A stretch of 64,000 nucleotides of DNA from DATKNA01 sp963786765. GTDB lineage: Bacteria; Actinomycetota; Actinomycetes; Actinomycetales; Kineosporiaceae. Position numbers and translations under genes: made by a program. Of the stretch, positions 1-11,356 are shown one piece after another. The stretch is from NCBI GenBank assembly GCA_963786765.1, contig CAWBAJ010000013.1, forward strand, positions 1 to 64,000. The letters are read 5' to 3'. The notes under the pieces are model-generated. The model was not told the DNA's origin, did not search any database, and saw nothing but the letters and a program-made list of their open reading frames with translations. How positions within the stretch are numbered: the stretch's first letter is position 1; every line of letters begins with the position of its first letter.

Positions 1-82
1 CGGACGGGCGGATGGGGAGAAGTCCGTATCTTGGGTCCGCCCGCTACCTACGTCGGCCGGTGATCGCTCCTAAGGTGAACTC

Positions 83-2887
83 ATGCCTGTGCTGGGCACC
101 AAGCTGCACGTCCCCGCACCCCGGCGGGAACTCGTGCCGCGCGCCCGGCTCACCCACCGGCTCCCCGTCGACCCGGGGTCGATGCCCCGGCTCGTCCTGA
201 TCTCCGCAGCCGCCGGATTCGGCAAGACCACCCTGATGACGCAGTGGCTGGCATCGGGGGGCGCGCGGAGCGACTCGGCGCCCCAGCCGCTCAGGGTGGC
301 CTGGCTCTCGCTGGACGCGGAGGACAGCGACCTGCGCCGGTTCCTCACGCATCTCGTCGCGGCGATCCGGACGAGCAGCCCCGAGGTGGGCGGCGAGGCC
401 CTAGCGCTGTTGGAGACCGACCGGGGACTGCCGGCCGAGGACGTCCTGGTCAGCCTCGTGAACGAGCTCGACGAGCTCGCCGGGCCGACGGTGCTCGCGC
501 TGGACGACTACCACGTGATCGACGCGCGCGACGTCCACGAGGCGGTGACGTTCCTCCTCGATCACCTGCCACCCCGCGTCACGCTCGCGATCACCACGCG
601 CGCGGACCCTCCCCTGCCCCTCGGGCGGCTGCGCGCCCGCGGCGAGCTCCTCGAAATGCGCGCCGCGGACCTGCGCTTCACCCCGGACGAGGCGGGCGCG
701 TTCCTCAACGACGTGATGGGCCTGAACCTCGAGGCGGCGCAGGTGGCCGCCCTGGACGCCCGCACCGAGGGGTGGGCGGCGGGCCTGCAGCTGGCCGCCC
801 TGTCGGCTCGCGGCCGCAGCGACAGTGGCGACGCGAACGGAGTGGCGCGCTTCGTCGAGGCGTTCACCGGTAACCACCGCTTCGTCCTGGACTACCTCGT
901 GGAGGAGGTCCTGGACCGGCAGCCGGAAGAGGTACGTGCGTTCCTGCTCGACACCTCGGTACTCGACCAGCTGACAGGCGGCCTCTGCGACGCGGTGACG
1001 GAGCGCACCGGCGGCCAGGCGATGCTGGAGACGCTGGAGCGGGCGAACCTGTTCGTCATCCCGCTGGACGACCAGCGCCGGTGGTACCGCTACCACCACC
1101 TCTTCGCCGACGCCCTGCGTGCCCGCCTGTCTGCCCGGCATCCCGAGCGGGTCAGCCAGCTGCACGCGGCCGCCAGCCGATGGCTCGCCGAGAACGGGCT
1201 GATGGAGGACGCCGTCCGGCATTCGATGGCCGGCGGCGACCAGGAGCACACCGCGGATCTGGTCGAGCTCGCAGTGGCCGACATGCGCCGGCGGCGCGCG
1301 AACCGCACGCTTCGGGTCTGGCTGGCGGCGCTGCCGGACGACGTCGTCCGGCGCCGGCCGCTGCTCGCCAGCGGCGTGGCGTGGTACCGGCTCACCGAGG
1401 GCGACGTCGACGGGGCGGAGGCCTGGCTAGACGCCGCCGAAACCGCCCTCGGCACGGCCCCCGCGGCACCGGTCCCCGCGTCACCCGTCCCCGCGTCACC
1501 GGTCCCCGCGTCCGGATCGCTGGCCGAGGCAGCCAAGGACCGAGAGGTCGAGATCCGCTCGCTCCCGGCCATGGTCGCGGTGTACCGAGCGTCGGTCGCC
1601 CAGGCGCGAGGCGATGTTGACGGCACCGTTGCGCATGCCCGCCGAGCACTCGCGCTCGCGGGCCCGGAGGACCACGCCGCGCACAGTGGGGGCTTCGGCT
1701 TCCTGGGCCTGGCGGCTTGGGCCGCCGGCGACGTCCGGACCGCGGTGGACACCTTCACCCAGGCGGTCGCGAGCATGCAGGCGGCGGGCATGGTCGCGGA
1801 TGCGCTGGGCGGCACGATCCCGCTCGCCGGCATGTGGCTGGCGCGGAAAGGCCCGGCCGAGGCCAGCCGGCTGTACGAGCGCGCGCTGGCGACGGCCGAC
1901 CGCCACCCCGGCCCGGTGCTCGCCAGCACCGGGGACCTGCACGTCGGCCTCGCGGACGTCCTCCGCGAGCAGGGCGACCTCGACGGTGCCGAAGAACATC
2001 TCGAGCTCGCGCGGGCCCTCGGCGACCGGGGCGCGCTGCTCGAGAACAGACACCGTTGGTACACGACGACAGCCGGCCTGCTGCGGGCTCGCGGTGACCT
2101 CGACGGGGCGGTCCGCATGCTCGAGGAGGCCGAGGCCCTGTACCTGGGCGGCTTCGCACCGGACGTGCAGCCCATCCCCGCCTCGAGGGCCCGCATCCGC
2201 ATCGCTCAGGGCCGTCTCGCGGAGGCCGAGGAGTGGGCGCACGAGCACGGGGTCACGCCTGCCGACCCGGCGAGCTACCTGGCCGAGTACGACCAGCTGA
2301 CCCTCGTACGCCTGCTCATCGCCCAGCGCCGCACACGTCCTGGCCGGGCGCCCCGGGACGACGCCGACGTACAGGCAGGCATCGCCATGCTCGACCGCAT
2401 CGTCGACGCCGCGCTCGCCGACGGCCGAGGGGGCAGCCTCGTCGAGGCACACCTGGTCCGCGCACTCGCTCACCACGCCGCCGGCCACACCGGCCCAGCG
2501 CTCACCGATCTCTCGGCGGCGCTCGCGGACGGCGTGCCTGCGGGCTTCGTCCGCCTCTTCCTCGACGAGGGCCCCGTCGTCCGGGAGTTGCTCGAGGCGG
2601 TGGCGAGCGGATCGGAGGCAGCCGGGCACGCCGCCGTCCTCCTGCGCGCAGCCAGGCCCGATCCGGCTGCCGCGCATCCGGTTCCCTCCACCGACGAGGG
2701 TCTGAGCGATCGCGAGCTCGAGGTACTGCGGCTGCTGGCGACCGAGCTCAGCGGGCCGGAGATCGCCCGTCAGCTGTTCGTGTCGGTCAACACCCTGCGC
2801 ACGCACACCAAGCACGTCTTCACCAAGCTCGACGTGAACACTCGCCGCGCAGCCGTCCGCCGCGCCACCGACCTCGGCCTCCTCTGA
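83..2887 (+). CDS. MalT/LAL-type LuxR-family transcriptional regulator
   Basis: A 934-residue regulator of the large ATP-binding LuxR (MalT-like) class. Seen: an N-terminal P-loop AAGFGKTT at residues 43-50, a Walker-B-like stretch VLALDDYH about residue 140, a long middle of TPR-like helical repeats, and a C-terminal LuxR helix-turn-helix (LSDRELEVLRLL through NTLRTHTKHVFTKL, about residues 873-925). Length fits the family (about 900). The ATG at 83 follows AAGGTGAA. A Pro/Ala repeat (PVPAS three times, about residues 470-485) sits in the linker. Family knowledge: such proteins bind ATP and an inducer before activating transcription. The inducer cannot be read here; the downstream membrane-protein genes are a possible target (inference). 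Confidence 0.9.
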   Translation: MPVLGTKLHVPAPRRELVPRARLTHRLPVDPGSMPRLVLISAAAGFGKTTLMTQWLASGGARSDSAPQPLRVAWLSLDAEDSDLRRFLTHLVAAIRTSSPEVGGEALALLETDRGLPAEDVLVSLVNELDELAGPTVLALDDYHVIDARDVHEAVTFLLDHLPPRVTLAITTRADPPLPLGRLRARGELLEMRAADLRFTPDEAGAFLNDVMGLNLEAAQVAALDARTEGWAAGLQLAALSARGRSDSGDANGVARFVEAFTGNHRFVLDYLVEEVLDRQPEEVRAFLLDTSVLDQLTGGLCDAVTERTGGQAMLETLERANLFVIPLDDQRRWYRYHHLFADALRARLSARHPERVSQLHAAASRWLAENGLMEDAVRHSMAGGDQEHTADLVELAVADMRRRRANRTLRVWLAALPDDVVRRRPLLASGVAWYRLTEGDVDGAEAWLDAAETALGTAPAAPVPASPVPASPVPASGSLAEAAKDREVEIRSLPAMVAVYRASVAQARGDVDGTVAHARRALALAGPEDHAAHSGGFGFLGLAAWAAGDVRTAVDTFTQAVASMQAAGMVADALGGTIPLAGMWLARKGPAEASRLYERALATADRHPGPVLASTGDLHVGLADVLREQGDLDGAEEHLELARALGDRGALLENRHRWYTTTAGLLRARGDLDGAVRMLEEAEALYLGGFAPDVQPIPASRARIRIAQGRLAEAEEWAHEHGVTPADPASYLAEYDQLTLVRLLIAQRRTRPGRAPRDDADVQAGIAMLDRIVDAALADGRGGSLVEAHLVRALAHHAAGHTGPALTDLSAALADGVPAGFVRLFLDEGPVVRELLEAVASGSEAAGHAAVLLRAARPDPAAAHPVPSTDEGLSDRELEVLRLLATELSGPEIARQLFVSVNTLRTHTKHVFTKLDVNTRRAAVRRATDLGLL

Positions 2888-2926
2888 GATGGGCCCCGCG
2901 GCGACTGACGAATCACCACCCCGGTC

Positions 2927-2943
2927 ACATCACGTGGTGATGT
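2927..2943. promoter_or_regulatory. perfect 17-bp palindrome, candidate operator
   Basis: ACATCAC-GTG-GTGATGT is a perfect 7-bp inverted repeat with a 3-nt centre. It lies between the MalT-like regulator and the small membrane-protein operon, about 80 nt upstream of the operon start. A role as binding site of the neighbouring LuxR-type regulator is inference from position only. Confidence 0.4.
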
Positions 2944-3024
2944 CCGCTCACCACGCCGATTCCTAACGTCCTGGACATGGCCGGACACCCCGCCCGGCTC
3001 GAGACCCAGGACCAGGAGCCCGCC

Positions 3025-3747
3025 ATGACCGTCACCACGACCGGACTGACCAAGGCCGCAGGCGTCGCCGCCGCAGCCGCCGGCGCCGTCTTCATCGCCG
3101 TCCAGCTCGGCCACCCTCAGCTCAACCTCGAGACGATCACCACGACCAACGTCTTCATCCGGGACTGCGGCAAGATCCTGATGAGCGTGCTGGCCCTCGT
3201 GGGGATCACCGGGATGTACCTGAGCCAGGTCCGGCGCAACGGCGTCTTCGGGCTCGTCGGCTACATCGTCTTCGCCGCGAACTACCTCGCCATCATGTGC
3301 ACCACCTACATTGCGGCGTTCGTCGCTCCCACCCTCGCGAAGACCGATCCCGGCTACGTCAAGGACGTCATCGCCATGTCCACCAGCCACGGCACCGTGA
3401 CCGGAGACCTCGGAGCTCTGGCCGTCTCGTGGGGTAAGGTCCAGGCGGTTCTCTACCTGAGCGGTTGTCTGCTCTTCGGCATCGCGCTCTTCCGCGCCCA
3501 CGTCCTGGCGCGCTGGGCCGCCGTGCTCCTCGCGGTCAGCGGTTTCGCGAGCGCCGCGCTCTCGCTGATGCCGGACGCCCTCTACCGGCTGCTGGCCTTC
3601 CCGAACGCCATCGCCATGATCGGGCTCGGCGTCTCCCTGTGGCGGAGCCAGCGGACGGCCTCCGCCGTCGAGACCAGTTCCGTCGAGACCAGCGCTTCGC
3701 CCGCCGTCGTCCCGGCCGCCCGCGTCGAGCCCTCCACGGTCCGATGA
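3025..3747 (+). CDS. multi-pass membrane protein, DUF4386-like
   Basis: A 240-residue integral membrane protein with about six hydrophobic segments (for example AAGVAAAAAGAVFIAVQLG at the N terminus and ILMSVLALVGITGMYL) and a Ser/Val/Ala-rich cytoplasmic tail. The ATG at 3025 is preferred over an upstream in-frame ATG at 2977 because AGGAG lies 8 nt before it. Its stop overlaps the start of the next gene (ATGA). It resembles DUF4386-type proteins of unknown function, which are often found beside regulators; the family assignment is tentative and no catalytic residues are recognisable. Confidence 0.75.
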   Translation: MTVTTTGLTKAAGVAAAAAGAVFIAVQLGHPQLNLETITTTNVFIRDCGKILMSVLALVGITGMYLSQVRRNGVFGLVGYIVFAANYLAIMCTTYIAAFVAPTLAKTDPGYVKDVIAMSTSHGTVTGDLGALAVSWGKVQAVLYLSGCLLFGIALFRAHVLARWAAVLLAVSGFASAALSLMPDALYRLLAFPNAIAMIGLGVSLWRSQRTASAVETSSVETSASPAVVPAARVEPSTVR

Positions 3748-4457
3748 CCACTCGCACGGCCACGCCGGCCGGCTCCAAGCGGAGCTGGCCGGTACCGGCC
3801 GCCCTGATCGCCCTCGTCGCCATCGCGGTGATCGCCGGCGTCCTCCGCCTCGTGCAGCTGTCCGGCGGACCGGCGACCATACCCGCGAACCCCCGGTTCG
3901 ACGCGTCCCCTCTCCCCGTCGTCGTTCACATCGTCAGCGCCATCGTGTTCGCGCTCGTGGGTGCCTTCCAGTTCGTGCCTCGCCTCCGGCGCCGGCGGGC
4001 GTGGCACCGCAGGGCCGGGCGCGTCGTAGTGGTCGCCGGGCTTGGCGTGGCTTTGTCCGCGCTGTGGCTCAACCAGTTCTTCCCGCGCGCCCACGCCACC
4101 CGCGACATCGTCTACCCGCTGCGATGGGTGTTCGGTGTGGCTCTGGTCGTCACTCTCGTGATCGGCTTCCGTGCGGCTCGCCGGCGGAACTTCCCTCGTC
4201 ATCGCGCGTGGATGATCCGAAGCTGTGCCATCGCCCTGGTCGGGGGCACGCAGGTCTTCACGCTGTGGTTCGGCGGTGCGATCTTCGGCACGGGCGACCT
4301 CGCCCAGGCACTGATGCTGATCGCGGCGTGGGCGATCAATCTCGCGGTCGCCGAGTGGGCAATTGGACGGCCGGCCCGGGTCGCGTCCCGCCGCCGTGCG
4401 GCTGCAACCAGCGGGCGGCTCGCCCGCGGCGATGCCCGGGCAGGAGCACCGTCATGA
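3744..4457 (+). CDS. DUF2306-type membrane protein
   Basis: A 237-residue membrane protein whose ATG overlaps the previous stop (ATGA). About six transmembrane segments are visible (PAALIALVAIAVIAGVLRLV, VVVHIVSAIVFALVGAFQFV and others). Histidines sit near the membrane boundaries: WHRRAGRV, then FPRHRAWMIRSCAIAL, as in DUF2306/cytochrome-b561-like small membrane proteins. The in-frame region before 3744 is the shadow of the preceding gene. Function is not established. It is translationally coupled to both neighbours, so the three genes probably form one transcript. Confidence 0.75.
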   Translation: MTTRTATPAGSKRSWPVPAALIALVAIAVIAGVLRLVQLSGGPATIPANPRFDASPLPVVVHIVSAIVFALVGAFQFVPRLRRRRAWHRRAGRVVVVAGLGVALSALWLNQFFPRAHATRDIVYPLRWVFGVALVVTLVIGFRAARRRNFPRHRAWMIRSCAIALVGGTQVFTLWFGGAIFGTGDLAQALMLIAAWAINLAVAEWAIGRPARVASRRRAAATSGRLARGDARAGAPS

Positions 4458-5236
4458 CCACGACCGAGACGCGCGGGTACGAATTCCGGGTGGACGGCCA
4501 CCTCGACGACCACTGGTCCGCATGGCTGGACGGCGTCAGCCTTGCCCGGAACGACGACGGCACCACCACGCTCGCCGGACCGATGGCGGACCAGGCCCAG
4601 CTCCACGGCCTGCTCGCCCGGCTGCGCGACATGGGCGCCACGCTGGTGTCGATGCGCGCTCTGGGAGACGGTGTCCAGATGACCCAGGCCGGCACGAACG
4701 AGGCCCCCGTGCACCCGCTGCGCGACCGGACGGTGCACACCGATCGACTCACGCTCCGCGCCGCCACTCGCGACGACGTCGAGGTCACGTTCGCCTATCG
4801 GCGACTGGAAGCGGTCGCGCAGTGGCTCACCCAGCTCCCGAGCGATCTGGAGAGCTACCGGGAGAGCTTCACCGACCCGGTCCGGCTGGCAAACACCGTG
4901 ATCATCGAGCTCGACGGCCGGATCATCGGCGACTTCATGCTCAAGGTCGAGGACGCCTGGGCCCAGGCCGAGGTGGCGGATCAGGCGCGGGGCAAGCAGG
5001 CCGAGGTCGGCTGGGTGCTCGACCCTGCCTTCACCGGGCACGGCTACGCCACCGAGGCCGCCCGCGCCCTGCTCCGCATCTGCTTCGAGGACCTCGGCGT
5101 CCACCGCGTCGTCGCCGGGTGCTTCGTCGACAACGAGGCGTCGTGGCGGCTGATGGAACGCAGTCGGCATGCGCCGCGAGAGCCACACGCTGCGCGACGG
5201 GCTGCACCGGTCGGGCCGGTGGCTCGACGGCTACAC

Positions 5237-7672
<2,436 letters not shown>

Positions 7673-7689
7673 CTCCGTCCGTCCAGTGG

Positions 7690-8145
7690 TCAGTCCAGCC
7701 AGCGGCCGTCGCGCATCAGCTCGCGACCCGCCAGCTCGTTCTCCTCACGCCAAGCCTGCACTCGCCGGGGGGTGACGCGGAACCAGCGGTACGGCGTCGT
7801 GAGCACACGCGGGTCGAAACCGGCGCTCGCCGCGAACCGGTCGCCGCGCTTCGGCGGCAGCGCGTCGATCTCCAAGACCTCTACGTCGCCGTCGATGACC
7901 GTCACGTCACGGGTGGGACCGAGTGCCAGCCGAACCACCCGCGTCGCGGCCAGGTTCCTGGACGTCGGGCTCTCCGTCGTGGCCAGCAGCAGCGTCTCAC
8001 CGTCCCAGTCGAAGGACAGGGGCACAAGGTACGGGACGCCGTCCGGCGAGGCGCTGGCCACCCACAGGTCGACGTCGGAGTCGAGCCGTTGCTCGCTGTC
8101 GCGACGGCGCTGGGCGCGTGAGCGGGGAGGCCGTTCGGCGGTCAC
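7690..8145 (-). CDS. pyridoxamine-phosphate-oxidase-fold (PPOX) protein
   Basis: A 151-residue split-barrel flavin-binding family member. Seen: the start of the barrel in DVDLWVASASPDGVPYLVPLSFDWDGETLLLATTE, then NLAATRVVRLALG and VTVIDGDVEV. Family members bind FMN or F420 and reduce small substrates, or have lost activity; the cofactor cannot be decided here. Its start overlaps the stop of the upstream VOC gene (8142-8145), so the two are co-transcribed, and the UvrA-like gene follows closely. Confidence 0.8.
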   Translation of the reverse strand: MTAERPPRSRAQRRRDSEQRLDSDVDLWVASASPDGVPYLVPLSFDWDGETLLLATTESPTSRNLAATRVVRLALGPTRDVTVIDGDVEVLEIDALPPKRGDRFAASAGFDPRVLTTPYRWFRVTPRRVQAWREENELAGRELMRDGRWLD

Positions 8146-8492
8146 CGGTCCTGGATCAGCCCGAGGACGTTGCCGTCCGGGTCGGTGAACGTGGCCACGC
8201 GCCGGCCCCAGCCGACCTCCTTCGGGGCGTCCTTGACTGTCGCGCCGGCCGCAGTCACCTCGGCCAGCTTCGCCTCGATGTCGGGCACGTGCCAGTACGC
8301 CACCGGTGACGCCATGTCCTGCTGCCCGCCCTTCGGCACCAGGCCGAAGTGCTGGTCCCCGACGTCGTAGCCGACGTAGTAGTCGGCGTCCGCCTGTGGT
8401 GGGGCACCCAGCAGGGCGGTGTAGACGGCCTTGGCCGTCTCGAGATCGGACACGGGGTGCAGGATGGTCCGGACTCCGTTGGTGTCGCTCAT
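8142..8492 (-). CDS. VOC (glyoxalase/bleomycin-resistance) family protein
   Basis: A 116-residue vicinal-oxygen-chelate protein with two beta-alpha-beta-beta-beta modules: TILHPVSDLETAKAVYTALL at the N terminus and VATFTDPDGNVLGLIQDR at the C terminus. ATG 8492 is chosen over the upstream GTG because AGGAG lies 5 nt before it. Candidate metal ligands include His near the N terminus (TILHP), the His of DQHFGL and the His of YWHVPD. Substrate unknown. Overlaps the PPOX gene by 4 nt and is one of two adjacent VOC genes that are probably co-regulated by the AraC protein upstream (inference). Confidence 0.82.
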   Translation of the reverse strand: MSDTNGVRTILHPVSDLETAKAVYTALLGAPPQADADYYVGYDVGDQHFGLVPKGGQQDMASPVAYWHVPDIEAKLAEVTAAGATVKDAPKEVGWGRRVATFTDPDGNVLGLIQDR

Positions 8493-8506
8493 GTCCACTC
8501 CTGGCG

Positions 8507-8917
8507 TCAGCGCAGCTGGTTGATGCGGATCAGGTTGCCGGCGGGATCACGGACGGCGCAGTCGCGAATGCCGTACGGCTGCTCGATGGGTTCCTGGACG
8601 ATCTCGACGTCCGCGCCCTGGAGGCGCTCGAACGTGTCGTCGAGGTCCTTCGTGGCCAGGACGAGCATCGCGTAGGTGCCCTTGGCCATCATCTCGCCGA
8701 TGGTGCGGCGCTCCTCGTCCGTCACCCCGGGATTCGCCCCGGGCGGGTACAGGACGATCGACGTCCCCGTCTGGCCGGGAGGGCCGACGGTGATCCAGTG
8801 CATGCCGTTGAACCCGACGTCATTGCGGACCTCGAACCCGAGGATGTCCCGGTAGAAGGCGATCGCGGCTTCGGGATCGTCCTGCGGGAGGAAGGCCGAG
8901 TGAATGCTGAGATCCAT
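8507..8917 (-). CDS. VOC-family protein
   Basis: A 136-residue glyoxalase-fold protein: MDLSIHSAFLPQDDPEAAIAF, then DILGFEVRND, TSIVLYPPGANPG and a C-terminal GIRDCAVRDPAGNLIRINQL. ATG 8917 is preferred to the in-frame start at 8995, because the longer version would run through the upstream AraC coding end and lacks family similarity there. The gene sits only 5 nt after the AraC-type regulator stop. Members of this group act as small-molecule isomerases, dioxygenases or drug-binding proteins; the substrate is not known. Confidence 0.82.
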   Translation of the reverse strand: MDLSIHSAFLPQDDPEAAIAFYRDILGFEVRNDVGFNGMHWITVGPPGQTGTSIVLYPPGANPGVTDEERRTIGEMMAKGTYAMLVLATKDLDDTFERLQGADVEIVQEPIEQPYGIRDCAVRDPAGNLIRINQLR

Positions 8918-8922
8918 GGCCC

Positions 8923-9372
8923 TCACGCTACGTTCGGCCGGCGGGCCGGTGCTTCTCGATTCCTGATCGGTCGGGTGACCTGCTTCTCGAGGCACGGCGG
9001 GATGCCGCCGGCCTCTGCACTGGTCTGGCTGCGGTAGACGCTGGGCGGGACCCCCACCAGCTCGGTGAACCGAGTGCTGAAGGTACCCAGGGACGAACAG
9101 CCAACGGCGAAGCAGACGTCGGTGACGCTGAGGTCGCCGCGACGCAGCAGGGCCATCGCCCGCTCGATCCGGCGGGTCATGAGATAGCTGTAAGGGGACT
9201 CGCCGTACGCCAGCCGGAACTGGCGGCTGAGGTGGCCGGCGGACATGTGGACGCCGGCGGCGAGCGCCTCGACGTCCAAGGGCTGCGCGTACTCACGGTC
9301 GATCCGGTCGCGGACGCGGCGCAGCAGCGCGAGGTCGTGCAGGCGTTCCTGATCCGTCGGTCTGCTGGTCAT
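8923..9372 (-). CDS. AraC-family transcriptional regulator (HTH domain only)
   Basis: A 149-residue protein consisting essentially of the double helix-turn-helix AraC domain: RVRDRIDREYAQPLDVEALAAG, HMSAGHLSRQFRLAYGESPYSYLMTRRIERAMALL, then SVTDVCFAVGCSSLGTFSTRFTELVGVPPSVYR. No N-terminal ligand-binding domain is present. Such short AraC proteins commonly precede a VOC gene in actinobacteria, and here two VOC genes follow within 5 nt on the same strand. It probably controls that small operon. Confidence 0.87.
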   Translation of the reverse strand: MTSRPTDQERLHDLALLRRVRDRIDREYAQPLDVEALAAGVHMSAGHLSRQFRLAYGESPYSYLMTRRIERAMALLRRGDLSVTDVCFAVGCSSLGTFSTRFTELVGVPPSVYRSQTSAEAGGIPPCLEKQVTRPIRNREAPARRPNVA

Positions 9373-9430
9373 CAGCCCGATCGTGCCACCACCTGACGCC
9401 AGGTCCCAAGGACGCCAGAGGTCGCATCGG

Positions 9431-9471
9431 CAGAAATATGCCTTGACAGATATATAACGCTACGAGCATGC
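9431..9471 (+). promoter_or_regulatory. AT-rich promoter/operator of the ArsR-AHSA1 operon
   Basis: A short AT-rich island in very GC-rich surroundings, with TTGACA at 9443-9448 followed directly by GATATATAAC. ArsR-type autorepressors typically bind AT-rich dyads overlapping their own promoter. A good -10 match at the usual spacing was not found, so the exact promoter is uncertain. Confidence 0.45.
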
Positions 9472-9478
9472 TTCTCTC

Positions 9479-9793
9479 GTGGCCGATCTGCTGGAGGTTC
9501 TCGCGGAACCCGCCCGTCGGCGCATCCTCGACGCCCTGCGCGACGGCGAGCTGCCGGTCGGCGCGCTCGTCGATCGGCTCGGCATCAGCCAGCCGCTCGT
9601 GTCCAAGCACCTGCGGGTGCTGCGGGAAGCCGGCCTCGTAGAGGCTCGGGTGGACGGGCAGCGACGGCTCTACCGCGTCCGGCCCGAACCGCTCGCCGAA
9701 CTCGACGCCTGGCTCGAGCCCTACCGGCGGATGTGGCGCACCAGCCTCGACCGCCTCGAGAAGCACCTCACCGAAGGAGAACGTCATGAGTGA
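9479..9793 (+). CDS. ArsR-family winged-helix regulator (AHSA1-linked type)
   Basis: A 104-residue winged-helix regulator: LLEVLAEPARRRILDALRDGEL, recognition helix SQPLVSKHLRVLREAGLVEAR and a wing GQRRLYRVRPEPL. There are no cysteines, so it is not a classic metal sensor. It starts at GTG 9479; no other in-frame start is nearby. Its stop overlaps the next ATG (ATGA at 9786-9793 region), giving the common autorepressor plus SRPBCC/AHSA1 pair. The likely role is repression of its own operon. Confidence 0.87.
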   Translation: MADLLEVLAEPARRRILDALRDGELPVGALVDRLGISQPLVSKHLRVLREAGLVEARVDGQRRLYRVRPEPLAELDAWLEPYRRMWRTSLDRLEKHLTEGERHE

Positions 9794-10283
9794 AGCGACC
9801 CTGGTCTCGACCGGCGACAAGCCCGTCCTGCGGTTCGAGCGGTTCCTGCCCCGACCTATCGAGGAGGTGTGGCGGGCAGTCACCGACCCCACCGAGATGC
9901 GGGCGTGGTTCCCCACCCGGATCGAGATCGACCGCTGGGAGACCGGAGCGGCGCTGACCCACCACTTCGACGGCCAGTCCCTCTCTCCACTACCGGGCAA
10001 GGTCGTCGAGTGCTCCCAGCCGCATCGGCTCGTGTTCACCTGGGGCGACGACACGATCGGGTTCGAGCTGTCCGCCGCTGAGGGAGGCACCGTCTTCGTA
10101 CTGACGGAAGAGCTCGCCGCCCCGCACGCGGCGCGCAACGCCGCGGGCTGGGAGGTCTGCCTCGAGCGCCTGGTCGCGGGCACGGTCGGGGAGGACTGGG
10201 CGGCGCGGTTCCAGCGCTACCGCGCCGCCTTCGAACCCGCACTCGGCCCCCAGGACGGGCCGCCTGCGGACGTCAAGGTCTAG
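9786..10283 (+). CDS. SRPBCC/AHSA1-domain protein
   Basis: A 165-residue START-like (Bet v1 fold) protein of the Aha1 C-terminal type: RFERFLPRPIEEVWRAVTDPTEMRAWFP at the N terminus, GKVVECSQPHRLVFTW in the middle and AAGWEVCLERLVAG near the end. Family members bind hydrophobic ligands or act in stress; the ligand is unknown. It is translationally coupled to the upstream ArsR-type gene by overlap. Confidence 0.85.
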   Translation: MSEATLVSTGDKPVLRFERFLPRPIEEVWRAVTDPTEMRAWFPTRIEIDRWETGAALTHHFDGQSLSPLPGKVVECSQPHRLVFTWGDDTIGFELSAAEGGTVFVLTEELAAPHAARNAAGWEVCLERLVAGTVGEDWAARFQRYRAAFEPALGPQDGPPADVKV

Positions 10284-10417
10284 CCAGACTTCGGCGCACC
10301 CTCTCTCGGAGATCACCCGGGGCGGGTGAGGCGGCCCGCAGACCGGGAAGCAACGCTGCCTGGTGACGAAGTGGCGGCCGTTCGACCTACGCCCGCCCCA
10401 CGACGACAGGAGCGCTG

Positions 10418-11173
10418 ATGCCCGGCACCGTCAGCATGCCCACGACCGGCCGCCGCCTGGGGGCCGAGTTCGCCGGCACGTTCGCCCTCGTCTTCACCGG
10501 CTGCGGGGCCGCCGTCCTGGCGTCCGCGTTCCCGACGGTCGGCATCGGACTGCTCGGCGTCGCGTTCGCCTTCGGCCTCAGTGTGCTCGTGATGGCGTAC
10601 GCCGTCGGGCACGTCTCCGGCGGCCACTTCAACCCCGCCGTGACGGTGGGCCTGGCCGTCGGCAAGCGGTTCGCGTGGCGCGAGGTGGGTCCGTACGTCG
10701 GCACCCAGGTCGTCGCCGCGATCGTCGCCGCGGCCGTTCTCTGGGTGATCGCCAACGGCAAGCAGGGGTTCAGCTCGGTCGCGTCCGGCTTCGCGAGCAA
10801 CGGCTACGGCAGCCGCTCGCCGGACCACTACAACCTGCTGTCGTGCCTGCTGATCGAGATCGTGCTCACGGCGTTCTTCGTGTTCGTCATTCTGGGCGCG
10901 ACCGACACAAGGGCGCCGCGCGGCTTCGCGCCGCTCGCCATCGGCCTGTCGCTGACGCTCATCCACCTGGTGTCGATCCCCGTGACGAACACCTCCGTCA
11001 ACCCCGCCCGCTCGATCGGCCCGGCGCTGTTCGCCGGATCGGCCGCGATCGGGCAGCTGTGGCTGTTCATCCTGGCCCCGTTGGTGGGCGCCGCCCTGGC
11101 CGGCTACGGCTACCACGCCGTCGTCGGCCAGGAGGGCCCGGTCGCTCCACTGGAAGAGACCACGGAGGCCTGA
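10418..11173 (+). CDS. aqpZ: aquaporin (MIP family, AqpZ-like)
   Basis: A 251-residue six-helix channel of the major intrinsic protein family. Both NPA boxes are present: SGGHFNPAVTVGLAVG (first half) and TNTSVNPARSIGPALF (second half). The residues around the second NPA (NTSVNPARS) fit the water-selective AqpZ branch rather than glycerol facilitators. The N terminus MPGTVSMPTTGRRLGAEFAGTF leads into helix 1. It stands alone with 134 nt before it. A second, more divergent MIP gene lies in the arsenic cluster at 13059. Confidence 0.9.
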   Translation: MPGTVSMPTTGRRLGAEFAGTFALVFTGCGAAVLASAFPTVGIGLLGVAFAFGLSVLVMAYAVGHVSGGHFNPAVTVGLAVGKRFAWREVGPYVGTQVVAAIVAAAVLWVIANGKQGFSSVASGFASNGYGSRSPDHYNLLSCLLIEIVLTAFFVFVILGATDTRAPRGFAPLAIGLSLTLIHLVSIPVTNTSVNPARSIGPALFAGSAAIGQLWLFILAPLVGAALAGYGYHAVVGQEGPVAPLEETTEA

Positions 11174-11356
11174 GGCGCTCGTCGACAAGCGCACGGCGCC
11201 CTACCGATGCGTCCACCAGCACACCAACGCGCCTGCCGGCACCCTCACCGCGATGCGCCTCCGCACCCACCGCTCTTGTGTGCGGCCGACGGTGCATGAT
11301 GAGGTCCCTCTGGGCGTGATTCGTGGCCGGGGCCGACGCTGCGGCTGAGGAGGAGC

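Noticed and set aside
1496..2815. Long antisense open frames opposite the MalT-like gene and many other genes
   Set aside because: High GC removes stop codons in shadow frames; sequences are Arg/Pro/Gly-rich without family motifs.
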